64,000 nucleotides of DNA from Desulforhopalus sp. (GCA_030247675.1 JAOTRX010000008.1:124001-188000), one strand, 5' to 3'. Shown: positions 51,644-61,159, numbered from the stretch's first letter. The notes: generated by a model not told the origin, from the letters alone. Program-made: numbers and translations.

Positions 51644-53314
51644 ATGAAACACCCACACTGCCTCCTAACCAAACCCTTGATTGCAGTTTTCCTGCCACTT
51701 ATCCTTTTTATCGCATCTGCCACCGATGCAGCATGGGCGGCAAAGAAGGAAACTTTTGATATAATCTATCTCCGCACCAAAGATTTTGAAAAAGTCCTTG
51801 ATTACAAAGAAGAACTGGAAACGGTATTCGATGCGCAGATAGTAAAAAAACTAAAAATTGTTGGCTGGGGAAGCGGTGAATATATTCTGCTCTACGACGG
51901 CAATCTTTCCGCAAGAACAGTCACCCATACGTTGATCAAGCATGCCGACATGCTCAGCAAAACCGGTTTCGACGAACCTTACGCAACCAAGCAGCAAGAT
52001 TTTTACAGCTTGTTTAATGTCAGCTACGGCATGGGGCGTAATCTTGATTCTCTCAAGGAAACCTATCAGCTTCTCTATTCCTGCCTGGGCGAGGAGGTGA
52101 AAAGGGATTTGTTTATCGAAAAGACTGATTACGGCAACTATCTGCTGGTGTATCGTCTCCTCGGAGATGAGGCCTCGGCATCTGCTATCGCTAAGAAACA
52201 TCAGGCGATCCTCAAAACCAAAAAAATATCCACCTCACTCACCAAGGAGAACAGCAATACGGTTGTCTACGGCGAATCAAGCCTGATAAATGACGGGGAT
52301 TCAATTAAATCGGCAATCTGCCAGCGCCCAGAATCCACCGAGGACTATAGATTCTCGCAAAAAGACAGCAGCTTGACTGCGCCGAAGGCAACTCAACCTG
52401 TTTCTCCCACCATGCCAAAGGCTGTCCCGACGGTTCCCGATAAAGTTGATGCGCTTGCTGCTACCAAGACGGAGGGTGAAGCGGATACCGCCAGAGGTTC
52501 ACAACTTGAACGCATGGCCGGCGCTTCTTCAGAGGGCACCAAGATAGAGCGGACCATTACCGAACACCTCGATAACCTGAGAAACAAAGGAATTCTTGCA
52601 AAAGATGAATCAACTGGCTGGATGGTCTATGACCTGGAAAATGACCGCAGCCTTGCCGGCATCAATGCCAACATAGAGTTTCAGGCGGCGAGCATGATCA
52701 AACCCTTTGTAGCCCTGGCTTTTTTTCATAAGGTACGGGAAGGGAGACTGCAATACGACGAACAAAGCAAGAGACAAATGGAGGCAATGATTCAGAGAAG
52801 CAGCAATTCTGCAACCAATTTTATAATGCGAAGGGCTGGGGGGCCGGAACAATGCAATGCCATCTTGAAGAAGTATTACAGCCATATCTTCAAGAAAACC
52901 GAGATTAAAGAGTATATACCTGCCGATGGCCGTACCTACCTCAACAGCTCCTCCCCCGCCGATTATGTCAGGTTCCTGCGTGCCCTCTGGAATCTCGATA
53001 TACCTTACGGCAAGGAAATCCGCCGGGTAATGGCCCTGCCCGGCCGAGACAGGCTGTACTACGGCACGAACATTCCCCGCGGCACAATGGTGTTCAATAA
53101 AACCGGGTCAACCGCCCGGCTTTGCGGGGACATGGGGATTCTGGTTACGAAAACCCGTAAAGGCGATACCTACCCCTATGCTATCGTCGGGATAATCGAA
53201 CGCCGCACCAAGGCATCTGATTACGGGCAGTGGATGGCATCACGCAGCCGAGTGATTCGTGATATCTCTACACTGGTTTATGAAGGTTTGAAAAAAGACC
53301 ATCATCTGCTGTAG
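51644..53314 (+). CDS. Secreted protein with C-terminal class-A beta-lactamase-like serine hydrolase domain
   Basis: A 556-residue exported protein. Signal peptide residues 1-33 (hydrophobic stretch AVFLPLILFIASATDAAWA). An unfamiliar globular region (about 35-215; DIIYLRTKDFEKVLDYKEEL and similar) and a low-complexity Pro/Thr/Ser linker (about 230-300) lead to the penicillin-recognising fold: SMIK near residue 349, the SNSATN loop near 385 and KTGS near 485. The class A omega-loop Glu is not obvious (PADGRTYLNSSSPADYV region), so peptidase or binding activity is more likely than beta-lactam hydrolysis. Divergent from GDPD. Confidence 0.8.
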   Translation: MKHPHCLLTKPLIAVFLPLILFIASATDAAWAAKKETFDIIYLRTKDFEKVLDYKEELETVFDAQIVKKLKIVGWGSGEYILLYDGNLSARTVTHTLIKHADMLSKTGFDEPYATKQQDFYSLFNVSYGMGRNLDSLKETYQLLYSCLGEEVKRDLFIEKTDYGNYLLVYRLLGDEASASAIAKKHQAILKTKKISTSLTKENSNTVVYGESSLINDGDSIKSAICQRPESTEDYRFSQKDSSLTAPKATQPVSPTMPKAVPTVPDKVDALAATKTEGEADTARGSQLERMAGASSEGTKIERTITEHLDNLRNKGILAKDESTGWMVYDLENDRSLAGINANIEFQAASMIKPFVALAFFHKVREGRLQYDEQSKRQMEAMIQRSSNSATNFIMRRAGGPEQCNAILKKYYSHIFKKTEIKEYIPADGRTYLNSSSPADYVRFLRALWNLDIPYGKEIRRVMALPGRDRLYYGTNIPRGTMVFNKTGSTARLCGDMGILVTKTRKGDTYPYAIVGIIERRTKASDYGQWMASRSRVIRDISTLVYEGLKKDHHLL

Positions 53315-53364
53315 CAGCCTAGTCCAGCGTTTTCCGATTTTGCTTGCTTTGCCAGGAGAAACAA

Positions 53365-53670
53365 ATGCACCTAATACTCGACCTCTGCGTAGTACCTCTG
53401 GGCGTTGGGGTTTCTGTCTCCAAGTACGTCGCGGCATGCCAGAAGGTTCTGCGGAAGGCGGAACTGAAGCACCAGCTCCACGCCTATGGAACCAACATTG
53501 AAGGTGATTGGGACGCGGTTATGGCTGCGGTGAAGAAATGCCACGAAACAATTCACGCCATGGGCGCTCCGAGAATCACCACGACAATCAAGATGGGCAC
53601 CAGAATTGACCGCCCCCAAAGCATGGAAGAAAAGGTTACCAGCGTATTCGGCAAGCTTGACGACCTTTAA
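53365..53670 (+). CDS. MTH1187-family thiamine-binding protein
   Basis: A 101-residue protein of the MTH1187/YkoF-like family. Sequence opens LILDLCVVPLGVGVSVSKYV and has YGTNIEGDWDAVMAAVKKCHE plus TTIKMGTRID, the pattern of this small dimeric fold linked to thiamine binding. The start follows CAGGAGAAACAA at ATG 53365. It is a small single gene 50 bases after the serine-hydrolase gene. A thiamine pyrophosphokinase also lies in the window at 35.6 kb. Confidence 0.88.
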   Translation: MHLILDLCVVPLGVGVSVSKYVAACQKVLRKAELKHQLHAYGTNIEGDWDAVMAAVKKCHETIHAMGAPRITTTIKMGTRIDRPQSMEEKVTSVFGKLDDL

Positions 53671-53715
53671 GTAACAGCTCCGGCTATTCCCCCCATTTCT
53701 GCACAGCCCAGCCGA

Positions 53716-54267
53716 TCAACCAGCCGGCCCAGCCGATTCCACTGTGTATTGCGACATGATCCAACCACGCTGACCCGAGGCAGTCCTAACGTACAACCAT
53801 TCAGGCGCGGCACCTACAACATCGACGGTTTGGCCCTCTACCGCCTGACCTATGACAGACGAATCGAGCCCCGGCAATGCACGAATATTCACCAAGTTCT
53901 CGGTAACCTTCACCTGTCGCAGGACAGGTCCCGGCCTATATCCGATCTCCGGTATCGGCCTGACAACCGCCGTCTCATAGCGAACCATTGGTGGCGGAGG
54001 GGCTGCATAGACAACAGTCCGCTGCCGAGGAGGTTCAAACAAAATAGAACCTACCACCGCCCCGGCCAAGAGGCCAAACCCCAGATGGGTCAGAAAAACA
54101 TCCCCATGATACGAACGTGGATAATGATGATAGCGGTATGACTGGTGGTGACCCCGATAATAGTTGCCGTACTCATGTCCATAGTACCGAGGTCCTGCAA
54201 GGGCGAATGTCGCCGGTGAAAACAGTAAAAACGAAAGAACAAGTACACTAGCAGACAGCTTTTTCAT
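53716..54267 (-). CDS. Exported glycine/tyrosine/histidine-rich protein with C-terminal SH3 domain
   Basis: A 183-residue exported protein. Signal peptide 1-25 (LSASVLVLSFLLFSPATFAL), a His/Tyr-rich stretch (RYYGHEYGNYYRGHHQSYRY), a short glycine-rich hydrophobic helix (LTHLGFGLLAGAVVGSILF, maybe glycine-zipper-like) and a bacterial SH3 (SH3_3) at about 115-178 (VNIRALPGLDSSVIGQAVEG). Such SH3 domains usually bind cell-wall peptides. GGAGGGGC precedes the ATG at 54267. Function unknown. Confidence 0.82.
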   Translation of the reverse strand: MKKLSASVLVLSFLLFSPATFALAGPRYYGHEYGNYYRGHHQSYRYHHYPRSYHGDVFLTHLGFGLLAGAVVGSILFEPPRQRTVVYAAPPPPMVRYETAVVRPIPEIGYRPGPVLRQVKVTENLVNIRALPGLDSSVIGQAVEGQTVDVVGAAPEWLYVRTASGQRGWIMSQYTVESAGPAG

Positions 54268-54524
54268 AAGCAGCCCCTCCCCGGCACGGCCGATGCTCGA
54301 ACGGAAATAAATCCAACTGTCCAGCACTACTCTTCAGGAAAGATATAATACCATTTTCACCACCCCACAAGGGTCTGCTGGAATTGGGTAAAATCCCCTG
54401 CAAAAGCAGCCCAGGCGACGCCACACCTCAGCACTTTAAAGTAGAAGTGGCTTCAGAACGGATCTCTGAGGCGACAACATCTCTCTAATTAGCTGCCAGC
54501 CGTCCATGTAATGTCCTTGCAGAC

Positions 54525-55742
54525 TCAGGAAAATTTCCCTTGAAGGTGCACCTGCAGTCTTTTTAAAGCACTCTGTTCAAGCTGGTAGATACTGCTGCGC
54601 GTTACCTTGTAAAACTCACTGATGGAGAGAATCGATTGTTCCCCTCCTTGGTATGGCGGAAGACCAAAACGGCGTTTGATAATGTCCGCGGTTTTCTTTG
54701 AGAGCACCCGGTCTATGGCTTGCAGAAGAATCTGGCGGAGCTGGGCCGCTTCAACAGCTCCAACTGGCGAAACTGCCTGGGACGACAGCTCGGAAAGAGT
54801 CAATGTGGCGTAATCGCCACAGAGGTTTTCATTCACCGAAGTGGCTGCCTCAATGATCGACGAGAATTTCCTGAGGTTCTCGAAATTCTCATCTTTATTT
54901 GCCTTGGCATACCCTTCGATGGTGTTGGAAGAGATCCGTATCAACCGGCCATCCAGGGCCTGCCGTTGAATCTCCCGAAACACCCAATGTGCAGCAAAGG
55001 TTGAAAACCGGACACCGCTTGAGGGGTGGTAACGGTATGCTGCCCTGGCTATTCCTATTGAACCGATCTGCACGGCATCTTCGTAGGTAACAGACTGTTT
55101 GTACAATGGATGTGTCTGGACAGCCAGTTTCCGTACCAGGCCCGTAGTGAGAAGGACATAGATATTTCTGAGGGTATTAAGCTGCTCCACCGCCGCCAGT
55201 AATGACAAAAAATATTGCCCTGCACATTCCACAGCCGTCGATTGGCTTATAATGCGGTTCCAGACCCTGGCGATGATCGGATGTTGGAAGGTTTTTGATA
55301 AAGGTATCGAGGTGCGACGGGGAAGGGAACTGAACAGCAACAGGGCTTCCTGACGCTCTCTTTCCACTGATTCTCCGGTAGCACCGAAGAACACTCGCCG
55401 GTTATTAAACAGGTAGATATTTTGAATGACCGTCAAGGCTGCCTGTCTGAACCGTGGCGAGGGGAGCAGACGTTCGGTGAAAAGGTGCCGATAGCGGAGA
55501 ACCTCGGTGGCCAGTTCTCTTTCGTCATCTGCAGTAAGTACAGCAGTTTTCCGGTGCCGGGAATTTCCGCCGTTCAGCCGGCGCTCTTCAAGGAGGATCT
55601 TTTCTTCTAAAACCGGACTAAGCGCCAGGGCCTGGACACGGATGGCAAACGGCCGAGATGAAGGGGCGGCTGGCAGCAGATCGACAATCGCTGGGGAGCT
55701 GCGGGTGGTATCCGCTGCCGGTTTTGGCTTTTCTACACACAT
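54525..55742 (-). CDS. Sigma-70-family RNA polymerase sigma factor with atypical N-terminus
   Basis: A 405-residue protein. Residues about 195-275 are region 2, with YEDAVQIGSIGIARAAYRYH and GVRFSTFAAHWVFREIQRQA (the promoter-melting and -10 recognition part). Residues about 340-400 are region 4 with SISEFYKVTRSSIYQLEQSA, a helix-turn-helix for the -35. The region in front (1-190) is not like region 1.2 of a primary sigma factor. It is an alternative sigma factor, perhaps general stress-like; targets unknown. Region 3 seems short. Confidence 0.85.
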   Translation of the reverse strand: MCVEKPKPAADTTRSSPAIVDLLPAAPSSRPFAIRVQALALSPVLEEKILLEERRLNGGNSRHRKTAVLTADDERELATEVLRYRHLFTERLLPSPRFRQAALTVIQNIYLFNNRRVFFGATGESVERERQEALLLFSSLPRRTSIPLSKTFQHPIIARVWNRIISQSTAVECAGQYFLSLLAAVEQLNTLRNIYVLLTTGLVRKLAVQTHPLYKQSVTYEDAVQIGSIGIARAAYRYHPSSGVRFSTFAAHWVFREIQRQALDGRLIRISSNTIEGYAKANKDENFENLRKFSSIIEAATSVNENLCGDYATLTLSELSSQAVSPVGAVEAAQLRQILLQAIDRVLSKKTADIIKRRFGLPPYQGGEQSILSISEFYKVTRSSIYQLEQSALKRLQVHLQGKFS

Positions 55743-55879
55743 AGTAGAAGGGAAAAAGAAGCTAGTTCATCTGCAGGTACACTGCCCACACACAAGGGGA
55801 ATCAGTACCCTCACTCCATCAGCAAAAGGATATCACAGAATTTTGCCAAGAGTGAAATGAAACCAGCTACGCCGGACCA

Positions 55880-56323
55880 TTATTTTTTCGGACTCACCTT
55901 CATGGTGATGGTTGCCGAACAAACCTCCAGCCCATCACGGTCGGTAATGCTGACGGGGACATCTTTGTCGCCGGGGACCTGCCAATCTATCTCCCGGCCA
56001 TCGGCAACGCCCCGCAAATCGGTTTTGGCCTTGGCAAGATACCGGACACTCATGCCGATCGGAATCCACCTGCAGGTTTCAGGAATGGAAACATCGGTCA
56101 TCAGGCCGGCGGCAATCTCCGCGAGATTACACATGGCAATCGCATGAACCGTACCCAGATGATTGTGAACCTTTGGCGTATTCGGCATGGTGACTTCGCA
56201 ATAGCCCGGCCGCAATTCGACGAACTGCGGTTCGATTGTTGCGAAATACGGTACAATTTCACAAATCTTTGTGCTAAAACCAGCATTCCCGGCTTGCTTA
56301 TACAGATCAAACAACTGACTCAT
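55880..56323 (-). CDS. Hotdog-fold protein, likely acyl-CoA thioesterase-like (DUF4442)
   Basis: A 147-residue protein with the hotdog pattern NHLGTVHAIAMCNLAEIAAG (the helix over the sheet) and IPETCRWIPIGMSVRYLAKA. It resembles DUF4442/PaaI-like thioesterases; the catalytic acidic residue is E in NLAEIAAG. GGAGTG precedes the ATG at 56323. Divergent from the DUF3786 gene. Substrate not known. Confidence 0.82.
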   Translation of the reverse strand: MSQLFDLYKQAGNAGFSTKICEIVPYFATIEPQFVELRPGYCEVTMPNTPKVHNHLGTVHAIAMCNLAEIAAGLMTDVSIPETCRWIPIGMSVRYLAKAKTDLRGVADGREIDWQVPGDKDVPVSITDRDGLEVCSATITMKVSPKK

Positions 56324-56626
56324 AATTTTTCACTCCGTAAAGAAAAAATGACTGCGGGCTCGGCAGTTAAAGCGCCAGGCCATTTCGAACGCACCGATAC
56401 TGATAGATCGTCAGACCAAAACACTGGCCGGTCAGTGCAAACATTTAAGGATTTTCTCCGGCAGCTGCGGTACTGTACCCAGGTAAGGCTCGGCCGGGTA
56501 GCGTTATCTCTTTCATGCCCCACAAGGAGGGTACTGAGGGCTGCAACGCGGCAAACGCGCAGCAAGCATTTATCACCAAAAACTGATTCCACCGCCTGCA
56601 AAGACGGTGCCCATAGGAGAAACGCA
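56324..56626. other. Divergent spacer before the DUF3786 gene
   Basis: Open frames here do not match any family. The strong AGGAGAAACGC at 56616-56626 sets the start of the DUF3786 gene. Otherwise nothing is supported. Confidence 0.45.
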
Positions 56627-57256
56627 ATGACATCCTACGTCGATCGCAACTATTTCGCGGAACTCAAAAAGGCCTCGGCGGCCGAGATCTGCCGAAACAA
56701 CCGGTGCAGTTATAACCCGTCCAGCATGTGCTATACCATCTCCATTTGGGGTGAGATTTACACGATTGACTGTGCAAATGCAAAAATTTCACGCAACTCC
56801 TCAAGCTCGCCCCCTCCCCATGAATTCTTTTATCTTTTTATCATCTATTATCTGCTCTTGCCTCAGGATATACGGCAAGTTGGCGAATGGATCTCGGAAA
56901 AGGATTTCCCGGGCGGTGCGACTTTTTTCCGGGGCCCTCACCTCCTGCCAACCGATCGTATCAGTAGCCGTTTCGGAAATGATATCGATGGGTTCAGAGA
57001 ATATTGTCAAAGCCTTGGCGGCACACCTCTGCCCTTGGCGGATGCAGCTTTCTCCTTTGCAATCACCGGCGATATCACCATAGCGGTGCTGTACTGGACC
57101 GGTGATGATGACTTTCCGGCCGAAGCCAAAATTCTCTACGACAAGGCCAATATCAAGGCGCTACCCCTTGATATTGTTTTTGCCCTCGCCTATGAGGTTT
57201 GTCAACGGCTTGGTGCCCCCGGCAGCGATAATCCTAGACAAGGGCAAACCCTGTAA
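56627..57256 (+). CDS. DUF3786-like protein
   Basis: A 209-residue protein (ATG 56627, ATAGGAGAAACGC upstream). N-terminal SYVDRNYFAELKKASAAEIC, a CxxxxCxxxxxxxxC-type stretch (CRNNRCSYNPSSMC), then YLFIIYYLLLP, and AFSFAITGDITIAVLYWTGDDDFPAEAKILYD near the C-terminus, the pattern of DUF3786, a family tied to anaerobes and Fe-S or corrinoid contexts. Function unknown; the cysteines could bind a metal. Confidence 0.8.
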   Translation: MTSYVDRNYFAELKKASAAEICRNNRCSYNPSSMCYTISIWGEIYTIDCANAKISRNSSSSPPPHEFFYLFIIYYLLLPQDIRQVGEWISEKDFPGGATFFRGPHLLPTDRISSRFGNDIDGFREYCQSLGGTPLPLADAAFSFAITGDITIAVLYWTGDDDFPAEAKILYDKANIKALPLDIVFALAYEVCQRLGAPGSDNPRQGQTL

Positions 57257-57374
57257 TTCCGTTGCACATACGGTTCATCTCAGTCAGAGGGCCAAGATGT
57301 GTATGAAAAAATCACGCTGAAAAAATGCTGATATTTTTCCACACCTCTTAACAACAAATAAGACGGGAGAAAGA

Positions 57375-59102
57375 TCAGCGAACAGCAAGCCACTCCGGCC
57401 CCATACGCCGTATGACATTAAACCCGCCCGGCACAACGGTATTGTTTTTCAGACCAACAAAGTCGAGAAACACCTGGATTTCATACGACCTCGACCCGGC
57501 ATTGCAGAAGATAACCAGGGTCTTGTCGTGAGGCAGCTCCGCATACCGGTCACGCACCTGATCGTACGGCAAAGACAACCAGATTCCTGGGCCGAACTTT
57601 TCGACCCAAGGTGCGGCTTGTTTCTCATGGCGGACATCGAGAACCTGCCAATCGGGTCGGCTCGCAGGATTTTCCATCCAGGCAAAAAACTCTTCCATGG
57701 TAATCTGGCGCATTCTTCCATCACAAAGGTTGTCGGCAACGTAAGCAGCGGCGTTGAGTGGGTCGATCGCTGTTGAAAAAGGCGGCGAATAAGCCATCTC
57801 AACATTGGCCAGGTCATCAATGGTTGCTCCGGCGCTGATGGCCACCGCTGCGGCATTAATCCTTGCCAAAGGACCGTCATTGGCAGGTCCGGTTCCCTGG
57901 AACCCCAATACTTTCCGGGTCCTACGGTCAAAGAGCAGCTCCAGGCAGAGAATATCTTGACCGGGATAAAAGTGCGCCCGGTCCGACGGAGAAGAGAGGG
58001 AAAACTCAACGTCAAAGCCTTCCTCACGAGCATTCTCAAGTCCGATTCCAGTCGCTCCAACGGCTATGTCAAAGGCCTTTAGGACAAAACTCCCAACTCC
58101 TCCTTTGAAAACCGATGGAATGCCGGCCATGTTGTCGGCGGCGACCCGCCCTTCCTTGTTGGCCATACTGCCAAACGGCGCGACAAAGCGCTTGCCGGAT
58201 ATCAAATGGGCAATCTCAACGCAATCTCCCGCAGCGTAGATATTCGGGTCGGAGGTCTGCATCCTGGTATTGACGACAATGCCGCCGTTCCGTGACACAT
58301 GCAAACCTGCATCCCTGGCCAGGTCTGATCGCGGCCTGACCCCAGCGGCCATTACCACCAGATCGGCCTCCAGAGTCCTCTTGCTGGTCCGGACAGCAAC
58401 CGCCTTGCCTTGATCGACCACGACCTCTAAAGCCGCCTCGCCAAGATATACCTCGACATTATGATCGCGCAGGTGCTTCTCGAGAATGACCGCCAGGGGC
58501 CAGTCAATAATGCGCGGCAAAAGCTGCTCTTTAAATTCGACGATGGCGGTTTCAATCCCCCAAAGATCGGTGAAGGCCTCGGCCATCTCAATGCCGATTG
58601 CCCCACCACCGATGACCACGGCCTTGCTGACTTGTCCCTTGGCAATCCGTTCCTTTATGGCGATGGCCTTATGCATATCGCTGATGGTATAGACCCCATC
58701 GGCATCATTGCCTGGTATCGGTAGCAATACCGGCTGACTGCCAGTGGCCAGAAGGAGAGTATCATAGCCAACACTGCTTTTCTCCCCCGTTTTCAAATCG
58801 GCAATCTCAACCGTTTTATTATTTCTGTCGATAGAAAGAGCACGGGTCGAGGTGAGGGTTGTCACGCCTTTGGTCTTGGTAAAAAAATACTCGTCCCGAA
58901 GCATATGAAAGCTTGTTGAGCGCAGGGCCTTTTCGTCGGCTACATCTCCGGAAACGAAATAGGGAATGCCGCAGCCACCATACGAAATGAGACTATCCTG
59001 GTCTATCATCGTCACCTCGGCATCCGGCATAAGGCGCATTACTCGACTGGCGGCCTTTGGCCCGGCTGCTACCCCCCCGATTATCACAATTCGCTTACCC
59101 AT
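57375..59102 (-). CDS. CoA-disulfide/polysulfide-type reductase with C-terminal rhodanese domain
   Basis: A 575-residue flavoprotein. The FAD motif IIGGVAAGPKAASRVMR is at residues 7-23, the single redox-active cysteine is C44 in ISYGGCGIPYF, NAD(P) motif VVIGGGAIGIEMAEAF near 168 and AAGDCVEIAHL near 293. Residues about 465-575 are a rhodanese, with the catalytic cysteine in IFCNAGSRS near 530. This matches the Npsr/CoADR-rhodanese fusions (for example in Shewanella) that reduce polysulfide or CoA persulfides with NADH. It supports a sulfur-using lifestyle. Not part of an obvious operon. Confidence 0.92.
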   Translation of the reverse strand: MGKRIVIIGGVAAGPKAASRVMRLMPDAEVTMIDQDSLISYGGCGIPYFVSGDVADEKALRSTSFHMLRDEYFFTKTKGVTTLTSTRALSIDRNNKTVEIADLKTGEKSSVGYDTLLLATGSQPVLLPIPGNDADGVYTISDMHKAIAIKERIAKGQVSKAVVIGGGAIGIEMAEAFTDLWGIETAIVEFKEQLLPRIIDWPLAVILEKHLRDHNVEVYLGEAALEVVVDQGKAVAVRTSKRTLEADLVVMAAGVRPRSDLARDAGLHVSRNGGIVVNTRMQTSDPNIYAAGDCVEIAHLISGKRFVAPFGSMANKEGRVAADNMAGIPSVFKGGVGSFVLKAFDIAVGATGIGLENAREEGFDVEFSLSSPSDRAHFYPGQDILCLELLFDRRTRKVLGFQGTGPANDGPLARINAAAVAISAGATIDDLANVEMAYSPPFSTAIDPLNAAAYVADNLCDGRMRQITMEEFFAWMENPASRPDWQVLDVRHEKQAAPWVEKFGPGIWLSLPYDQVRDRYAELPHDKTLVIFCNAGSRSYEIQVFLDFVGLKNNTVVPGGFNVIRRMGPEWLAVR

Positions 59103-59417
59103 TTCCGCACCAATTTAAATTAATTGAGTTAGAGCAACATGTAGTTGCATGATGTGCTTGAATTTCCCACCATTGTCGCCCGTCTTTGAGCAATGTTGAG
59201 ACGGTGAAAAAACCTCTGTTAGCCCTCTTATCGAAAGGCGAATTTTTTTTGCCTTTCTTCCGGTCTCACCGGATGAGGTCTGATTTAATTATTAGCATAT
59301 GAACATTATTTTACAAAAAAAGCAAACCCCCGTTCCTGGCAACTCCGGAAAAAACCGGTCTGCAGCCCGCAGCAAATGGCAAATGTGGTACTCTGCGATG
59401 GAGGAGCCTTCAGGTGG
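59103..59417. other. Spacer between CoADR-rhodanese gene and sensor kinase gene
   Basis: No gene is supported. It should carry the promoter of the CoADR-rhodanese gene. A short inverted repeat GAAAGGC / GCCTTTC (59233-59239, 59251-59257) around a T-rich loop is the only structure seen. Confidence 0.45.
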
Positions 59418-60911
59418 TTATTCTCCCAAAGATGCCTCCTGGGATTTTGCCGGAGGCAGGGTGATAACAAAGGTTGTCCCAAGTCCTTCCTCGCTTTGCA
59501 CGGTAATCGCCGCGCCATGATTATCGAGGATGTTTTTGGCAATTGCCAGACCGAGGCCGGTGCCCTTACTTTTATCGCTGAAAAAGGGAAGAAAGATCTG
59601 ATCAATTTTTTCAGGGGCTATGCCAATACCGTTGTCCTGAATGGAAATCTCGGTCGCCCCGTCAGCCAAGGCCTTGGTGGCCACGCGCAGCATCCCACCC
59701 GCATTCATCGCCTGAAGGGCGTTCATGAGAATATTCAAGATCGCCCGGTAAAACAGCTCCTTATCCAGATCATTCTCAGCAAGACCTGGAGCTAAATCGG
59801 CAACCAAATCTATCTCTAGCCGCTTTAACTCAGGCGTCAAAAATTCCAACACCTTGGCAAGAACACCATTGACGTTTCCTCTAAGGAAGGTTGCCTTGGG
59901 AGGTCTGGCAAAATCGAGAAACTCAACCACGATGTTATTGAGACGAATCGTCTCGTCGACAACGATACGTGCCAGATGTTCACTTCCCGGCGCCAATTTG
60001 CTAATGCGTTTTTCAAGGATCTCGGCAGTACTGCGAACTATACCAAGAGGACTTTTAATCTCATGACTGACGGTTGCAACCATGGTTCCCAGGTGAACGA
60101 GTCTTTCCGCCTGATTGAGCTTTTCTTCAAGCCTCAGTCGTTCGAGCGCTCTTTTCTCAATAATCCCCTCAGCCCGCGACACGATGAAGCGCAGGACAAG
60201 AAAAAGAATGGTCATGATGCAGCTGGAAACGAGTATTATCCTTCCCTGCAGGCGGATAATGTTGGCATAGTTGCCCGTCAAATCCTTCTCAATCTCGATA
60301 ACCCCCATGATGAGTTCTCCGCCGCCGTCACTCTCCTTGCGCACCTGGCGAAAGGGAATGAAGGTCTTCAGTTCACAGCTCACCTCGGTGGTAATACCGG
60401 TGACGCTGAGTACTGAGCCGCTGTAGGTGAATCGCGAGTTGGGGATGCCCTTCAGTGCCTTAAAGTATTCACTCGCCCCGACATCGACCTTGCCGACCAG
60501 TTCGGGGAGAGTTGAATAGGAAATGATGTTCTTGCTCGAATCATAAATGGTCACCGAGTCGATCTTCAGACCCTGGATGACGCCTTTAATGATATTGTCA
60601 AGAAGTTCAAATTGCTCGGGATTGCGTAAAGCGATGCCGCCATAGCGGATGACTGCGGGAAGAACAAAACGGCGAAACACCTGTTGATTGATATTTTCAG
60701 CAAGCAGCAGCGAGTATTCCTCATTCTGCTCCAGCATGACCTTCCGGGCATTTTCAGAAATCAACCACGACAGGAGAAGGGTGAATACCAGAATAACGGC
60801 GAGACTGGAGAAAGAGAAGTACTCAACCAGCTTGAAGGGTTCGAGGCCGGCAAGAACCTTTTGTTTTTGCATAACATCAAGGCCCGGAGCCGCCTTTTCC
60901 CCTTTAGCCAT
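59418..60911 (-). CDS. Membrane sensor histidine kinase
   Basis: A 497-residue kinase. Two membrane helices (about 33-50, LAVILVFTLLLSWL, and about 225-245, VSSCIMTILFLVLRFIV) flank a periplasmic sensing domain of about 170 residues. HisKA with phospho-acceptor H in ATVSHEIKSPLGIV (near 282) and HATPase with IQDNGIGIAPEKI and GTGLGLAIAKNIL (to about 485) follow. No receiver is fused. A partner response regulator is not adjacent, so it is an orphan kinase here. Lies downstream of ftsZ on the same strand, 249 bases away. Confidence 0.93.
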   Translation of the reverse strand: MAKGEKAAPGLDVMQKQKVLAGLEPFKLVEYFSFSSLAVILVFTLLLSWLISENARKVMLEQNEEYSLLLAENINQQVFRRFVLPAVIRYGGIALRNPEQFELLDNIIKGVIQGLKIDSVTIYDSSKNIISYSTLPELVGKVDVGASEYFKALKGIPNSRFTYSGSVLSVTGITTEVSCELKTFIPFRQVRKESDGGGELIMGVIEIEKDLTGNYANIIRLQGRIILVSSCIMTILFLVLRFIVSRAEGIIEKRALERLRLEEKLNQAERLVHLGTMVATVSHEIKSPLGIVRSTAEILEKRISKLAPGSEHLARIVVDETIRLNNIVVEFLDFARPPKATFLRGNVNGVLAKVLEFLTPELKRLEIDLVADLAPGLAENDLDKELFYRAILNILMNALQAMNAGGMLRVATKALADGATEISIQDNGIGIAPEKIDQIFLPFFSDKSKGTGLGLAIAKNILDNHGAAITVQSEEGLGTTFVITLPPAKSQEASLGE

Positions 60912-61085
60912 GCCACATGCCTTTTAGGTGCTTAGAAATTCAAATTTTTGCTTTGTTGAACGAATTTCGTGAAGGCGGTACCCTCTTGTGGGGCGTTTTC
61001 TACAACTAAAGCTGAGTTGAGCAACTTGTTTGCTCAAACGAAACTTATGCCCTTGTGGTATAAGAATCAAACAACCCTCCGCGGA

Positions 61086-61122
61086 TGTTACCGGTATCAT
61101 ACCATTTACAATACCGGTAACA
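61086..61122. repeat. Perfect 12-bp inverted repeat containing ACCGGT palindromes
   Basis: TGTTACCGGTAT (61086-61097) and ATACCGGTAACA (61111-61122) are exact reverse complements around a 13-base spacer. Each arm itself contains the palindrome ACCGGT. It lies between the ftsZ stop and the sensor-kinase start, so it is either a hairpin terminator without T-run or a regulator-binding site. Confidence 0.6.
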
Positions 61123-61159
61123 AATCAAGGTCATCAAGGTTCTTCTCGGGCAACACCCG

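Noticed and set aside
51644..53314. Antibiotic-resistance beta-lactamase
   Set aside because: The omega-loop Glu of class A enzymes is not evident and the protein has an unrelated N-terminal domain; not called as resistance.
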